From: Gammaproteobacteria bacterium
Lineage (GTDB): Bacteria; Pseudomonadota; Gammaproteobacteria; UBA4575
Reading direction: 5' to 3'
Length of the DNA: 33,645 nucleotides
Assembly: GCA_013001685.1 (NCBI GenBank)
Contig: JABDMD010000006.1
Coordinates: forward strand, 1-33,645
The translations under genes and the position numbers were made by a program. Below the pieces are notes generated by a model that was given only the letters and a program-made list of their open reading frames with translations, was not told where the DNA came from and did not search any database. Below, piece by piece: positions 1-10,745 of this stretch. The first letter of the stretch is position 1, and the number at the start of each line of letters is the position of its first letter.

Positions 1-117
1 CCCAAGTAGCATCACACCGGTCCACACCCATGGCCCGCCTGCAATCACGCCAAATAGACTGGCTAATATCAATAATGGCGCTAAAAAATAGCGCGCGTTG
101 ATGAGTAACTTCTTCAT
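1..117 (-). CDS. N-terminus of a membrane protein, partial at window edge (possibly an alkane monooxygenase/desaturase-like protein)
   Basis: Minus-strand ATG at 117 preceded by GGAGG; reads MKKLLINARYFLAPLLILASLFGVIAGGPWVWTGVMLLG to the window edge without a stop; hydrophobic. Family is a guess from the GGPWVWTG segment. Confidence 0.5.
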   Translation of the reverse strand, partial: MKKLLINARYFLAPLLILASLFGVIAGGPWVWTGVMLLG

Positions 118-434
118 GTTCGCCTCCATCTGAAGAAAATAAGATTATAAAACTTGATATTTAAAACTAGTTATCGAGCGATCGGCATGTATTTATTTTT
201 ATCTGCCAGCACACTGATATTTATAGGAATTATAGCATTCGTTAGGAACATTTTTGTAGACTAGCTTAGATAAAATTAAATCTCATATAAAACGCTTTTA
301 AACTAAACACAGCCTGAACAGAGTGGTTAAATAACCGGCAGATAACTCATTGATGAAATGTGTAATTTGCTCTAAATTTGAGCAATAGTAATGAATGTAA
401 TACTAGAAACCACATTAACAGAAATAATTTTATT

Positions 435-845
435 TTAAGAATTCTCTTTATAGTCAAAGTCTAAGGATATTGAATTAATACAATATCTAAGTCCTGTTGG
501 ATTAGGACCATCCTTGAATACATGCCCTAAATGTGCACCACAAACTTTGCACATCACCTCGGTTCTTCTCATTCCATGCGACACGTCAGACTCTTCTTGA
601 ATACATTCCGTATTTACCGGTTGAAAAAAACTTGGCCAACCTGAACCCGAATCAAACTTATGGTCAGATTCAAATAATGGCGTTTTACAAGCAACACAGA
701 CATACATACCATGTTCTTTGTGGGCATTAAACTCACCACTAAATGCCGGCTCCGTGCCCTTCTGCCGACATATATGAAACTGCTCGGGCGTCAATTCTTT
801 ACGCCATTCATCATCGGTTTTTTTAATTTTTGGATTATCTGACAT
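435..845 (-). CDS. msrB: Peptide-methionine (R)-S-oxide reductase MsrB
   Basis: CxxC zinc motifs ([16 protein letters not shown]), SGSGWPSFF and RYCINS catalytic motif. ORF is open to 902; MSDNPKIKK start at 845 looks more natural, though neither start has a clear SD. Confidence 0.93.
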   Translation of the reverse strand: MSDNPKIKKTDDEWRKELTPEQFHICRQKGTEPAFSGEFNAHKEHGMYVCVACKTPLFESDHKFDSGSGWPSFFQPVNTECIQEESDVSHGMRRTEVMCKVCGAHLGHVFKDGPNPTGLRYCINSISLDFDYKENS

Positions 846-931
846 ATTTTTGTATTTTGAACTAAATATCTGCTTTCGGCCAATAGCGGACATTAACGTC
901 ATTGTTCAGTCACAACAAATTACACTCTCTT

Positions 932-1351
932 TTAAATTTTCTTCGCACACGTTTGTTTGACTCTTTCTGCAGGAATCTTTAGTTGGGCAAATAAATATTC
1001 CTTAAATGAACCTTGATATTTTTGGGCATCAATGGCCTTTTGCATACAAAGAAGCCATGCATCACGTTCAGCATCCCCTATGGCGAGATGTTTATGCACT
1101 TCAGGTATGTTGATTCCGCCATAGTGCTCGGCATAAAGTCTTGGCCCACCAAGCCACCCACTGAGAAAGTACGCCAATTTTTTACGAGATTCGGTTAAAT
1201 CTTGCGGGTGCATTTTTCTGATTTTTTCTGACTCAGGAAAAGCATCCATGTTTGAGAAAAAATCATCGACGAGACAGGTTATGCCAGTAAGCCCGCCCGC
1301 TGCATGGTAAGAGTTGGCGCCCACGCCGTATCCATGTTCATTTATTTGCAT
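932..1351 (-). CDS. Group II truncated hemoglobin
   Basis: GWLGGPRLYAEHYG...HKHLAIG motif with proximal His typical of trHb group II. Confidence 0.85.
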   Translation of the reverse strand: MQINEHGYGVGANSYHAAGGLTGITCLVDDFFSNMDAFPESEKIRKMHPQDLTESRKKLAYFLSGWLGGPRLYAEHYGGINIPEVHKHLAIGDAERDAWLLCMQKAIDAQKYQGSFKEYLFAQLKIPAERVKQTCAKKI

Positions 1352-1360
1352 TGGGTTATC

Positions 1361-1666
1361 TCAGTCTATATCTATGATGTGGCATTCCTCAAATTCAATT
1401 ATTTCTCCACATTTTAAATCTTGAATATATTTAGGGCCATCTTCTAACTGTCCTAAGAACTTATTATTTTGTACTAATAGGATTTCAACCCACAACTGCT
1501 CAGAACTTGGGACTTCAGGATCATCACTTACAAATTTAAAAATGAGCTTTGCTTTGTGACCCTTCTCTAGGGGTTCAATGACTTCTGTTGAAGGTTTAGA
1601 AAATGTATTTGGAAACTCTTCAGCCAACTTTTGTGCTTCTTCTAGATTCCAACTTTTATTTTTCAT
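1361..1666 (-). CDS. DUF2314-like small protein
   Basis: LWVEILLVQNNKFLGQLEDGPKYIQDLKCGEIIEFEECHIIDID resembles DUF2314-type proteins. ATG at 1666 (MKNKSWNLEEA) has upstream GGAG; the track start at 1783 reads through a hairpin element. Confidence 0.6.
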   Translation of the reverse strand: MKNKSWNLEEAQKLAEEFPNTFSKPSTEVIEPLEKGHKAKLIFKFVSDDPEVPSSEQLWVEILLVQNNKFLGQLEDGPKYIQDLKCGEIIEFEECHIIDID

Positions 1667-1741
1667 TGCTTCTCCAATTATTTTAGAGCAATGATATAAA
1701 TGGATACTAAATATATAATAATAATGTTGTCTTTGGGTCGA

Positions 1742-1787
1742 CAGAAATTTGCTCCTGCAATTTCTGCACTCCCACCCATCCATAGTG
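1742..1787. repeat. Two-hairpin palindromic element
   Basis: CAGAAATT(T)GC-TCCT-GCAATTTCTG (1742-1766), 10-bp stem with one bulge, followed by CCAC-CCATCCATA-GTGG. Confidence 0.45.
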
Positions 1788-1833
1788 GTCGTAAGCAGAC
1801 ATTTTAGCTACGCTAAGTCGTAAATAAAATTAA

Positions 1834-1860
1834 GCAAAAAAAGCGCATAACACGCCTTTT
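1834..1860 (-). terminator. Rho-independent terminator downstream of pnp
   Basis: Minus strand AAAAGGCG-TGTTATG-CGCTTTTTTT: 8-bp stem with one G:U pair plus U-run, just after the pnp stop. Confidence 0.6.
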
Positions 1861-1881
1861 ATTTTAAAACAGTTCAAAAGC

Positions 1882-3963
1882 CTATTCTTCTACAGCCTTC
1901 ATACTTAATCGAATTCGACCTTGCTTATCAATCTCAAGCACTTTCACTTTAATGATGTCACCTTCTGTTAATTCATCGGTAACATTTTCAACGCGTTCGT
2001 TTGAAATTTGTGAGATGTGAACCAAACCATCTTTACCTGGTAGCACACTTACGAAAGCACCAAAGTCCATAATCTTAACTACTTTGCCCTCGTAAATTTT
2101 ACCTACTTCAACATCAGCAGTGATATCTTCAATGCGGCGCTTCGCATCATCACCTGCAGCTTTATCAATCGATGCAATCTTAATTACACCTTCGTCATCG
2201 ATATCAATAGTAGTGCCGGTTTCTTCTGTGAGTTGGCGAATGGTCGCACCACCTTTACCAATTACATCACGAATTTTGTCAGGATTGATTTTCATTACAG
2301 TAAAACGCGGGGCGAACTCTGACATCTCCTCACGTGCTGATGAAATATCTTTTGCCATTTCACCAAGTATATGCAAACGACCTTCTTTTGCTTGATGAAG
2401 TGCTTTATCCATAATTTCTTTGGTAATGCCTTCGATCTTGATATCCATTTGCAGTGCAGTAACCCCTTCTGTAGTTCCTGCAACTTTGAAATCCATATCG
2501 CCCAAGTGATCTTCATCGCCAAGGATGTCACTTAATACTGCAAAATCATCACCCTCTTTAATTAAACCCATCGCTATACCTGCAACTGGAGCTTTAAGCG
2601 GCACACCGGCATCCATCATTGACAAGCTGGTGCCACATACACTGGCCATAGAACTTGAACCGTTTGATTCAGTAATTTCTGACACAACGCGTAATATGTA
2701 TGGGAATTCTTCTTCACTAGGCACCACAGCTTGAATACCGCGCTTGGCTAATTTTCCGTGACCAATTTCACGACGTTTAGGTGAGCCTACAAAACCAGTT
2801 TCACCTACGCAGAATGGTGGGAAGTTGTAATGCAACATGAAGTTATCTTTATATTCACCTTCAATGGCATCAATAATTTGTGCATCACGACCTGTACCTA
2901 GAGTAGTAACCACGATCGCTTGTGTTTCACCACGTGTAAATAAAGCACTGCCATGAGTTCTTGGCAATATACCTGTGCGTACAGTGATAGGTCGAACAGT
3001 ATTTTGATCACGACCATCAATTCGCTTTTCACCTGCAATGATACGACCGCGTACAATTTTCTTTTCTTCTTTTTTAAATGCATCAAATACGTCTGCTTCA
3101 CTTGGACCATTCTCTTCATCCACTAATGATGCAACTATAGCATCACGTACTTCAGCAACTTTTTCTTGGCGAGTCATCTTTTCAGCAATGCTATAAGCTT
3201 CGCCTAATTGAGCTGCACAAGCTTGGTTTACTTTTTCAGCGAGCGATGCATCTGCTTCTGGTGCATGCCAATCCCATGCAGGTGTATTCACCTCTACTGC
3301 GAATTCTCTAATCGCAGTTATTGCGGTTTGTAGGCTTTCATGGCCAAACATAACTGCACCTAACATGACTTCTTCTGAAAGTATTTGCGCTTCAGATTCA
3401 ACCATCAGCACCGCACTTTCAGTACCAGCTACTACTAAATCTAATTTAGAATTATTTAACTGCGAATAGTTTGGATTTAATACATAGTTGTTATCTACAT
3501 AGGCAACACGCGCCGCACCCATTGGACCATTGAAAGGAATACCAGAAATTGATAGCGCTGCTGATGTTCCGATCATCGCAGGAATATCAGGATTCACATC
3601 AGTATTCATCGAAACAACGTTTGCGATCACTTGGACTTCATTCATAAAGCCCTTAGGAAACATTGGACGAATAGGACGATCGATTAAACGACAAGTAAGC
3701 GTTTCTTTTTCTGAAGGACGACCTTCTCTTTTAAAGAAGCCGCCAGGAATTTTACCGGCAGCATAGGTCTTTTCTTGGTAATTAACAGTAAGAGGAAAAA
3801 AGTCTCTACCTGGATCTACATCTTTTTTACCGACTACAGTTACCATTACTGTAGTGCCACCCATATCTACCATCACTGCACCTGATGCTTGTCTAGCAAT
3901 TTCGCCTGTTTCAAGTGTTACTTGATGGTCGCCGTACTTAAATGTCTTGGTTATTTTACTCAC
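1882..3963 (-). CDS. pnp: Polyribonucleotide nucleotidyltransferase
   Basis: Full-length PNPase with RNase PH domains, KH ([11 protein letters not shown]) and S1 ([27 protein letters not shown]). Confidence 0.98.
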   Translation of the reverse strand: MSKITKTFKYGDHQVTLETGEIARQASGAVMVDMGGTTVMVTVVGKKDVDPGRDFFPLTVNYQEKTYAAGKIPGGFFKREGRPSEKETLTCRLIDRPIRPMFPKGFMNEVQVIANVVSMNTDVNPDIPAMIGTSAALSISGIPFNGPMGAARVAYVDNNYVLNPNYSQLNNSKLDLVVAGTESAVLMVESEAQILSEEVMLGAVMFGHESLQTAITAIREFAVEVNTPAWDWHAPEADASLAEKVNQACAAQLGEAYSIAEKMTRQEKVAEVRDAIVASLVDEENGPSEADVFDAFKKEEKKIVRGRIIAGEKRIDGRDQNTVRPITVRTGILPRTHGSALFTRGETQAIVVTTLGTGRDAQIIDAIEGEYKDNFMLHYNFPPFCVGETGFVGSPKRREIGHGKLAKRGIQAVVPSEEEFPYILRVVSEITESNGSSSMASVCGTSLSMMDAGVPLKAPVAGIAMGLIKEGDDFAVLSDILGDEDHLGDMDFKVAGTTEGVTALQMDIKIEGITKEIMDKALHQAKEGRLHILGEMAKDISSAREEMSEFAPRFTVMKINPDKIRDVIGKGGATIRQLTEETGTTIDIDDEGVIKIASIDKAAGDDAKRRIEDITADVEVGKIYEGKVVKIMDFGAFVSVLPGKDGLVHISQISNERVENVTDELTEGDIIKVKVLEIDKQGRIRLSMKAVEE

Positions 3964-4127
3964 TGATTATTCCAATATTTTATTTACTGTTAATGTTTCG
4001 AACTATATGAAATACATTCATTCACACGATAAACTCATATTGCCAATGAAAATAAATGCATACTATTTGTTGAATGCGTTAAAGATATAGACACTGAACA
4101 CCCTCTTACAGTAGAGAGCACTATCAA

Positions 4128-4397
4128 TTAGCGTCTTAAACCAAGAGAGCCAATTAAATCTTGATATCTTTTTTGATCTTTTGAACGCAAGTAATCAAGA
4201 AGTTTACGACGGTGATTTACCATCTTTAATAAGCCATGACGGGAGTGATGGTCTTTCTTGTGCTTGCTAAAATGATCGCTTAAATGTGTGATACGCGCAG
4301 AAAGGAGTGCTACCTGCACTTCGGGTGAGCCGGTATCGCTACCATCTCGTTGATACTTTTTTACGATTTCTGACTTGTCTTGTGCTGTAATGGTCAT
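4128..4397 (-). CDS. rpsO: 30S ribosomal protein S15
   Basis: [42 protein letters not shown]; start MTITAQDK at 4397 gives the standard 89 aa. Confidence 0.98.
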   Translation of the reverse strand: MTITAQDKSEIVKKYQRDGSDTGSPEVQVALLSARITHLSDHFSKHKKDHHSRHGLLKMVNHRRKLLDYLRSKDQKRYQDLIGSLGLRR

Positions 4398-4459
4398 CTT
4401 ATATTCTTGCCTTATTCCTATTCCTACTTCTTGCAATACTGCCTTTTACCGAGTGCGCG

Positions 4460-4487
4460 ATTCTACCACGTAGACCCTTACGGACAA
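4460..4487 (-). promoter_or_regulatory. Putative sigma-70 promoter of rpsO-pnp
   Basis: Minus strand TTGTCC - 16 nt - TAGAAT upstream of rpsO. Confidence 0.4.
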
Positions 4488-4561
4488 GGAAAATATCTTG
4501 GTGTACCAAGCATCAAATAACCTAACCTTAAAGAGGTAGTATTCGTCTCAAAATTTATTCA

Positions 4562-5479
4562 TTAATTAAGGGGTTTTGGAGCCATTCGGCCGTCTTCCCG
4601 CATTGTACCAATTCCATAAAATTTCTGATCCGCATCATAGATCCTAACTTGGCCCTCTGCAGGTAAATTGGGAAGGCACATAGCATGCCCATTACGTATA
4701 TCAATCATTTGATTTTCATCGATTGAAATTGCTGGCCAGTCCTGCAGTGCATGGTCAGTTGGCAGTAATATCTGTTCTACTGCTGAGAATCCTTGCTCTG
4801 CAAGCTGATCTAACTCTTCAAGACTATGCATTATCGGGTCAGTAAACGGCCCTAATGAAGTACGCCTTAACTCCACCACGTGCGCACCGCATGACAATAA
4901 TTTTCCAAGATCTTCAACCAAAGTTCGAATATAAGTGCCTTTCGAACAATGCACTTGCATGGTTACTAAATCTCCTTGATATTCAATTATCTCAAAACTA
5001 TATATCTCTACTTTCCTTGGTACTCGCTCTACCTCTATGCCTTTTCTTGCCAACTCATATAGACGCAAACCCTGGTGTTTTAAAGCAGAATACATTGGAG
5101 GAATTTGTTTAATACCGCCGGTTAAGCTTGCAGCCTGCTGCAAGATTTGATCTTCAGTAATTTTAGAAGTATCTCGCTGTTCTAGAATTTCACCATCCGC
5201 ATCTGCCGTGTCAGTAGTTACTCCAAGCTTTAAGACAACTCTATATTTTTTATCTGCAGCGAGCAGATAATCAGAAATTTTTGTGGTACGACCAAAACAA
5301 ATCACCAACAAACCTGTTGCCAACGGATCTAGCGTCCCAGTGTGGCCTGCTTTCGCAGCATTAAAGATTCGTTTTACCTTTTGCAGAACACGGTTAGAAG
5401 ATTCGCCAGCTGGTTTATCTAAAAGTAACAAACCATTTAGAACTCGACCTTTATTTTTCCGTCTTGCCACTCGCGACAC
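4562..5479 (-). CDS. truB: tRNA pseudouridine(55) synthase
   Basis: LLLDKPAGESSN, KAGHTGTLDPLATGLLVICFGRTTK motifs. Confidence 0.97.
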   Translation of the reverse strand: MSRVARRKNKGRVLNGLLLLDKPAGESSNRVLQKVKRIFNAAKAGHTGTLDPLATGLLVICFGRTTKISDYLLAADKKYRVVLKLGVTTDTADADGEILEQRDTSKITEDQILQQAASLTGGIKQIPPMYSALKHQGLRLYELARKGIEVERVPRKVEIYSFEIIEYQGDLVTMQVHCSKGTYIRTLVEDLGKLLSCGAHVVELRRTSLGPFTDPIMHSLEELDQLAEQGFSAVEQILLPTDHALQDWPAISIDENQMIDIRNGHAMCLPNLPAEGQVRIYDADQKFYGIGTMREDGRMAPKPLN

Positions 5480-5482
5480 GTA

Positions 5483-5836
5483 TCACTGCTTATGAAGACT
5501 TTTTTGAATGAGCTGCTCTATGCGATCACCTTTTGCTTCGGTGTCGTCAACAATAAATCGTAATTCTGGCATTTTACGCAAACTTAAAATTTTACTTAGC
5601 TGGGTGCGCAAATAACCACTGGCACTTTGCAGGCCTTTTATAATCTCAGTTGCATCTTGCTGTATATCAATGGGACTGAAATATACTTTTGCGGTTCCTA
5701 AATCTTTACTTACTACCACATCGTAGATAATAATCTCAGACACTCGCGGATCTTTAACTTCATTGCGTAACATTAAAGTAAGCTCACGACGAAGTTGCTC
5801 GCCGACTCGTAGAGGTCTAGATGATTCTTGCTGCAT
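5483..5836 (-). CDS. rbfA: 30S ribosome-binding factor A
   Basis: RbfA-like sequence (RVGEQLRRELTLMLRNEVKDPRV) between infB and truB. Confidence 0.95.
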   Translation of the reverse strand: MQQESSRPLRVGEQLRRELTLMLRNEVKDPRVSEIIIYDVVVSKDLGTAKVYFSPIDIQQDATEIIKGLQSASGYLRTQLSKILSLRKMPELRFIVDDTEAKGDRIEQLIQKSLHKQ

Positions 5837-5884
5837 TTGGATAAATGCTTATTAGTCTAAAAGTTAGAAGAAATCAGATTTTTC

Positions 5885-8398
5885 TTAAATGGTTCTAGCG
5901 ATCTCACTACGCTCATATACTTCGATTTGGTCGCCTGGTTGAACATCGTTATAGTTTTTAACCGCTATACCGCATTCGGTACCTGATTTCACCTCATTCA
6001 CATCATCTTTATGACGACGTAATGACTCTAATTCACCTTCAAACACAACAACGTTATCTCGTAAAACGCGAATAGGATTGCCACGCTTAATGACACCTTC
6101 AACTACTTGCGTACCCGCAACAGCACCCATCTTCGATGATCTAAATACATCTTTAACTTCGGCAAGACCGATAATTTCTTCACGTAGTTCTGGTGATAGC
6201 ATGCCACTCATGGCTAACTTCACATCATCAATGGCTTCATAAATAATACTATAATAACGAATCTCAACACCAACTTCTGATGCAGTTCTTTTTGCTGCAT
6301 TATCCGCACGTACGTTAAATCCAATCATCACTGCTTTAGATGCTTCTGCAAGATTTACATCTGATTCATTAATACCACCTACCGAAGCCATTACGATCTT
6401 CACTTTAACTTCATTAGTAGAAAGATTTTCAAGCGCATCTTTTAATGCTTCTGCACTTCCTTGCACATCAGCTTTAATTAAAACATTAACACTTTCTGCT
6501 GCACCCTCACCCATTTTACTAAATACGTCTTCTAACTTAGAAGCTTGTTGTGCTGCAAATCGTGTGTCTCTTGATTTACTCTTACGCAAATCTACAATTT
6601 CACGCACTTTACGTTCATCTGCAACTACTATCGCTTCTTCGCCAGCATTTGCTGCGCCAGATAAACCCAGCACCTCTACCGGTGTGGATGGACCGGCTTC
6701 ATCAATTTCTTTACCATTTTCATCAAACATTGCACGCACACGACCGAACTCTTCACCCGTTAACAACATATCGCCTTTCGACAACATACCTTGCTGAACT
6801 AGTACTGTTGCAACTGGACCGCGACCTTTATCCAAAGTCGATTCAATTACAACACCTGAAGCAGGCCCATGATCAACAGCTTTTAATTCAAGAATTTCAG
6901 CTTGCAATATGATTGCTTCTAATAATTCATCAATACCTGCACCCGTAAGCGCTGAAACATTTATAAAAATGGTATCGCCACCCCATTCTTCTGGCAAAAC
7001 TTCTAATGCAGCTAACTCGTTGCGAACTTTATCTGGGTCTGCATCTTCTTTATCTATCTTATTTACTGCCACAATCATCGGTACGTTTGCAGCACGTGAA
7101 TGTTCAACCGCTTCTTTAGTTTGCGGCATTACACCATCATCTGCTGCAGCAACTAGAACAACAATATCAGTGGCTTTTGCTCCACGCGCGCGCATTGATG
7201 TAAATGCTGCATGACCCGGTGTATCTAGGAAAGTGATCGTGCCTTTATCTGTGGTAACACTATAAGCACCTATGTGTTGCGTGATCCCACCCGCTTCACC
7301 AGAAGCGACTTTAGTACGACGAATATAATCAAGTAAAGATGTTTTACCATGATCAACGTGACCCATTACAGTCACAACAGGGTTTCGCACAATTGCTTTG
7401 CTTTCGTCGTATTCAACTTGCAACAAAGTGTCTTCAACACTTGAAGCTTCCATTGGCTTAGCTTGATGACCAATTTCTTCTACTACAAGAATTGCTGTAT
7501 CTTGATCAAGTATTTGGTTGATCGTGGCCATGACACCCATTTTCATCATCACACCAATCACTTCCGCAGCCTTAATTGCCATCTTTTGCGCAAGATCAGA
7601 AACCGAAATGCTTTCTGGTACTAATATTTCGCGCTTAACTGGCTCGCTAGGTTTTTCAAATTGGTGTTTATCACTTGGTGCAACCTTACCTGGACGTCTA
7701 TGCTTAGGTTTTGCTTTGCGCTTACCACGTTTATCACTTGCAACGTGTAACTCTTGGCGCCTTGGTTTACTAGTCTTCTTATCATGCTTAGCTGCGGGCT
7801 TTTTGTCTTCTTCTGTTTTTTCAGGCGCTGGAGTTACCACTCTAATCCCAACTGGTGTTGCCTGCGCTTCTTGTTCGATAGCATCTTGCATAACTGCTTC
7901 TTGTTCTGGTGATTTCTGTTTTTCGAGCTCTTCTTGTTTAGCTTTTTCTTCTGCCGCTTTTGCTGCTGCGACCTGCTCTAATTGCGCAGCAATTTCAGCT
8001 TCTTTATTAGCCTGAACTTTGGCACGCTCTTCCTCTTCTTTCGCAGCCTCCTCCAGAACAACGCTACGTTTTACATAAGTGCGTTTTTTCCGCACTTCAA
8101 CATTAACCGTACTGCCACCTGTAGCGTTTCGACCTGTAGGTCCACCTACTTTTAAAGTCGAAGTGCTTTTCCTTCGCAAGGTGATTTTCTTACCTTCACT
8201 TGCAGATTCACTGGCCGACTCTTCTGTAGCCTTACTACGATTGTTACGCAAGTGATCTAACAATTGCATTTTTTGCTCATCAGAAACCACTTGATCTGCA
8301 GTATTAAACTCCAAACCTGCTTCTGAAAGCTGAACCAGCAATTTCTCAACAGGAGTTTTAACCACTTCTGCTAGCTGTTTTATAGTTACATCACTCAT
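5885..8398 (-). CDS. infB: Translation initiation factor IF-2
   Basis: [20 protein letters not shown]1 motif, [13 protein letters not shown]; 837 aa with gammaproteobacterial N-terminal domains. Confidence 0.98.
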   Translation of the reverse strand: MSDVTIKQLAEVVKTPVEKLLVQLSEAGLEFNTADQVVSDEQKMQLLDHLRNNRSKATEESASESASEGKKITLRRKSTSTLKVGGPTGRNATGGSTVNVEVRKKRTYVKRSVVLEEAAKEEEERAKVQANKEAEIAAQLEQVAAAKAAEEKAKQEELEKQKSPEQEAVMQDAIEQEAQATPVGIRVVTPAPEKTEEDKKPAAKHDKKTSKPRRQELHVASDKRGKRKAKPKHRRPGKVAPSDKHQFEKPSEPVKREILVPESISVSDLAQKMAIKAAEVIGVMMKMGVMATINQILDQDTAILVVEEIGHQAKPMEASSVEDTLLQVEYDESKAIVRNPVVTVMGHVDHGKTSLLDYIRRTKVASGEAGGITQHIGAYSVTTDKGTITFLDTPGHAAFTSMRARGAKATDIVVLVAAADDGVMPQTKEAVEHSRAANVPMIVAVNKIDKEDADPDKVRNELAALEVLPEEWGGDTIFINVSALTGAGIDELLEAIILQAEILELKAVDHGPASGVVIESTLDKGRGPVATVLVQQGMLSKGDMLLTGEEFGRVRAMFDENGKEIDEAGPSTPVEVLGLSGAANAGEEAIVVADERKVREIVDLRKSKSRDTRFAAQQASKLEDVFSKMGEGAAESVNVLIKADVQGSAEALKDALENLSTNEVKVKIVMASVGGINESDVNLAEASKAVMIGFNVRADNAAKRTASEVGVEIRYYSIIYEAIDDVKLAMSGMLSPELREEIIGLAEVKDVFRSSKMGAVAGTQVVEGVIKRGNPIRVLRDNVVVFEGELESLRRHKDDVNEVKSGTECGIAVKNYNDVQPGDQIEVYERSEIARTI

Positions 8399-8444
8399 TA
8401 TTTGTTCACTAAAAAATTAATATTTTATCTGATTAACTAACGCG

Positions 8445-9950
8445 TTACGTCGTAACGCCTTCGTTTTCAAACCACGGTGCACGTGCCAACATAATTAATG
8501 CTCCTGCACGTTCAGAATCTAGACCTTCAATTTCTAATAGCTCATCAACTGATTGCTCAGCAAGATCTTCCATAGTTGCAATGCCACGACACGCCAACTC
8601 AAAAGCTAAATCCTTATCCATACCTTCCATATTTAGCAAATCAGCAGATGGCTCAACATCGGCAAACTTTTCTTCTGTTACCAATGCAGTAGTAAGTAAT
8701 ACGTCTCTCGCACGAGCACGCAACTCTTCTACTATTTCTTCGTCAAACTCTTCAACTTCTACCAACTCTTTTGGTGGCACATAAGCCACCTCTTCAACGC
8801 TGGAAAAACCTTCTTGTGCAAGTATCACGGCAACTTCTTCATCCACATCCAGTTGAGACATAAACATTTCAACAATTTGACGCGTTTCCGTTTCACTCTT
8901 CTCTTCCGCTTGGCCTTCAGTCATAACATTTAACTCCCAGCCGGTTAATTGGCTAGCAAGTTTTACGTTTTGGCCACCACGACCTATAGCTTGAGATAAT
9001 TTTTCATCTTCCACAGCAATGTCCATGCTGTTTTTGTCTTCATCAACAACAATTGATGTAACCGCAGCAGGTGACATAGCATTTATCACATACTGCGCTG
9101 GATTTTCATCCCAAAGAATAATATCAATGCGCTCACCAGCAAGCTCATTAGATACTGATTGCACACGTGAACCTCGCATACCAACACACGCACCTACTGG
9201 ATCTAATCTCGGATCATTAGACTTCACCGCAATCTTGGCACGCAAACCCGAATCTCGTGCCGCAGACAACACTTCAATTAAGCCTTGACCTACTTCTGGA
9301 ACTTCTAATTTAAATAATTCGATTAAAAATTCTGGCGCAGTTCTAGTTAAAAATAACTGTGGCCCGCGAACTTCTTCACGAACTTCATGCAAGAAAGCCC
9401 TAACTCGATCACCTGGTCGCATCGCTTCACGCGCAATCATATGTTCACGCGGAATAAAGCCTTCTGCATTACTACCAAGATCGATAAAAGTCCCAGAATG
9501 GTCGCTGCGCTTAACCACACCCATAACTAATTCGCCAACACGGTCTTGGAAGATATCCACAATCTGTGCTCGTTCTGCTTCGCGAATTTTTTGAACGATT
9601 ACTTGCTTGGCGGTATGTGCTGCAATACGTCCAAAGGCTACTGACTCAATTGGCTCTTCTATGAACTCACCAATTTGAATATCTGGATGATTCTGGATTG
9701 CGTAGCTATAAAGAATTTGTCTTTCTGTAGATTCAAACTCTGGATCTTCGTCGTCTAATACTTCCCAACGTCGAAAAGATTCGTAATCACCAGTCTCACG
9801 ATCAATTTCCACACGTATATCCATTTCCATGCCATGTTTCTTGCGCGCTGCGGTAGCAAGAGCTGCTTCAATAGCCTGAAAAATAATGTCTTTGTCGACA
9901 CCTTTCTCATTAGAAACTGCGTCAGCTACAAGTAAAATTTCTTTGTTCAT
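8445..9950 (-). CDS. nusA: Transcription termination/antitermination protein NusA
   Basis: S1/KH architecture (GACVGMRGSRVQSVSNELAGERIDII; IGRGGQNVKLASQLTGW) plus C-terminal acidic repeats. Confidence 0.98.
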   Translation of the reverse strand: MNKEILLVADAVSNEKGVDKDIIFQAIEAALATAARKKHGMEMDIRVEIDRETGDYESFRRWEVLDDEDPEFESTERQILYSYAIQNHPDIQIGEFIEEPIESVAFGRIAAHTAKQVIVQKIREAERAQIVDIFQDRVGELVMGVVKRSDHSGTFIDLGSNAEGFIPREHMIAREAMRPGDRVRAFLHEVREEVRGPQLFLTRTAPEFLIELFKLEVPEVGQGLIEVLSAARDSGLRAKIAVKSNDPRLDPVGACVGMRGSRVQSVSNELAGERIDIILWDENPAQYVINAMSPAAVTSIVVDEDKNSMDIAVEDEKLSQAIGRGGQNVKLASQLTGWELNVMTEGQAEEKSETETRQIVEMFMSQLDVDEEVAVILAQEGFSSVEEVAYVPPKELVEVEEFDEEIVEELRARARDVLLTTALVTEEKFADVEPSADLLNMEGMDKDLAFELACRGIATMEDLAEQSVDELLEIEGLDSERAGALIMLARAPWFENEGVTT

Positions 9951-10005
9951 AATTTAAAAATATTAAGTTCCTATGCTTAAATAATTAAGGCCCTGTTAAA
10001 CCGTG

Positions 10006-10488
10006 TTAATTTTTTGCCTTAAGATTTGGATCAATATCTAAATCTAGTTTTGCATTTTTAATTGCTTCAATTGGTACTAAAAATTCATCACCTTCTTGTG
10101 TAACTACTGTTAATTGCTCGTCATTAGCATCTTTCAATATCCCACGTATATTTCTACGCTCATTTATTGGCCAAGTTGTTTTTACCTTGACCTTACTGCC
10201 TACAGCATCTTTCATTTGCTCTGCACTAAACAACTTTCTATTAATCCCCGGCGAGGAGATCTCTAACGTATAAGGCACTTGCACAGGATCTTCCACATCT
10301 AATACAGCACTTAATTGCTGACTTACTCGTGAACAATCATCAAGTGTTATGCCTTCACTATGGTCAATAAAAATTCGTACCTGTGCCGTATTTTCACTTG
10401 CTTGGCATTCCATGCCCCAAAAGTTATAACCCATACCTACAATTACGGGTTCAACGATAGGCACAATTCCATATGGGTCATTTAACAA
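10006..10488 (-). CDS. rimP: Ribosome maturation factor RimP
   Basis: RimP motif VEDPVQVPYTLEISSPGINRKL; upstream of nusA. Start codon appears to be TTG (10488) with AGGA 8 nt upstream. Confidence 0.95.
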   Translation of the reverse strand: MLNDPYGIVPIVEPVIVGMGYNFWGMECQASENTAQVRIFIDHSEGITLDDCSRVSQQLSAVLDVEDPVQVPYTLEISSPGINRKLFSAEQMKDAVGSKVKVKTTWPINERRNIRGILKDANDEQLTVVTQEGDEFLVPIEAIKNAKLDLDIDPNLKAKN

Positions 10489-10556
10489 CTTCTATTTCCT
10501 GTTTCTTGGCCTAAACTTTCTTGGTCATTTTCTTAACCAACTTTTTCTATCCAAAT

Positions 10557-10607
10557 CTACTTCACCCAATTAAAAAATGGGCACGATAAGCCCATTTCCA
10601 TTCTCAT
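10557..10607 (-). CDS. Putative 16-aa leader peptide MRMEMGLSCPFFNWVK overlapping a terminator
   Basis: ATG at 10607 (or in-frame ATG 10601), upstream AAGGA, stop TAG 10557-10559; encompasses the 10571-10597 hairpin. Confidence 0.3.
   Translation of the reverse strand: MRMEMGLSCPFFNWVK
10571..10597 (-). terminator. Intrinsic terminator/attenuator upstream of rimP
   Basis: Minus strand AAATGGGC-TTATCGT-GCCCATTT followed by TTT...AA U-run; 8-bp stem. Confidence 0.75.
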
Positions 10608-10674
10608 CACTTCCTTGTAAGTAAGCTTTTCCGCAATTTGCATCAATAAATTGCTATCAAAGTTATGAGTAAGC

Positions 10675-10702
10675 AATAAAAAAGGCCCTCTAGGGGCCCC
10701 TT
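10675..10702 (-). terminator. Second intrinsic terminator in the rimP leader
   Basis: Minus strand GGCCC-CTAGA-GGGCC-TTTTTT. Confidence 0.7.
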
Positions 10703-10745
10703 CGAATCATTGAAAAACAATGACTTAGCAAACTAATACACAGTC

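Noticed and set aside
367-386. TTGCTC...GAGCAA hairpin in the gap downstream of msrB
   Set aside because: No U-run on either strand and only a 6-bp stem; insufficient for a terminator or riboswitch call.
2120-2395. Plus-strand ORFs opposite pnp, infB, nusA, nuo, glmM and ftsH genes (e.g. 2120-2395, 6550-6912, 7518-8015, 13018-13275, 22427-22849, 31214-31501)
   Set aside because: Shadow ORFs antisense to clearly conserved coding frames; low-complexity Ser/Ala/Thr or Leu/His-rich translations and no recognisable domains.
2295-2531. Minus-strand out-of-frame ORFs inside pnp, nuoI, nuoC and nuoB (2295-2531, 2898-3119, 18185-18511, 25457-25639, 25822-26025)
   Set aside because: Alternate frames nested in strongly recognised genes, no independent evidence of coding.
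4497-4510. CTTGGT-GT-ACCAAG dyad upstream of the putative rpsO promoter
   Set aside because: Short and unsupported by a known consensus; could be chance in an intergenic region.
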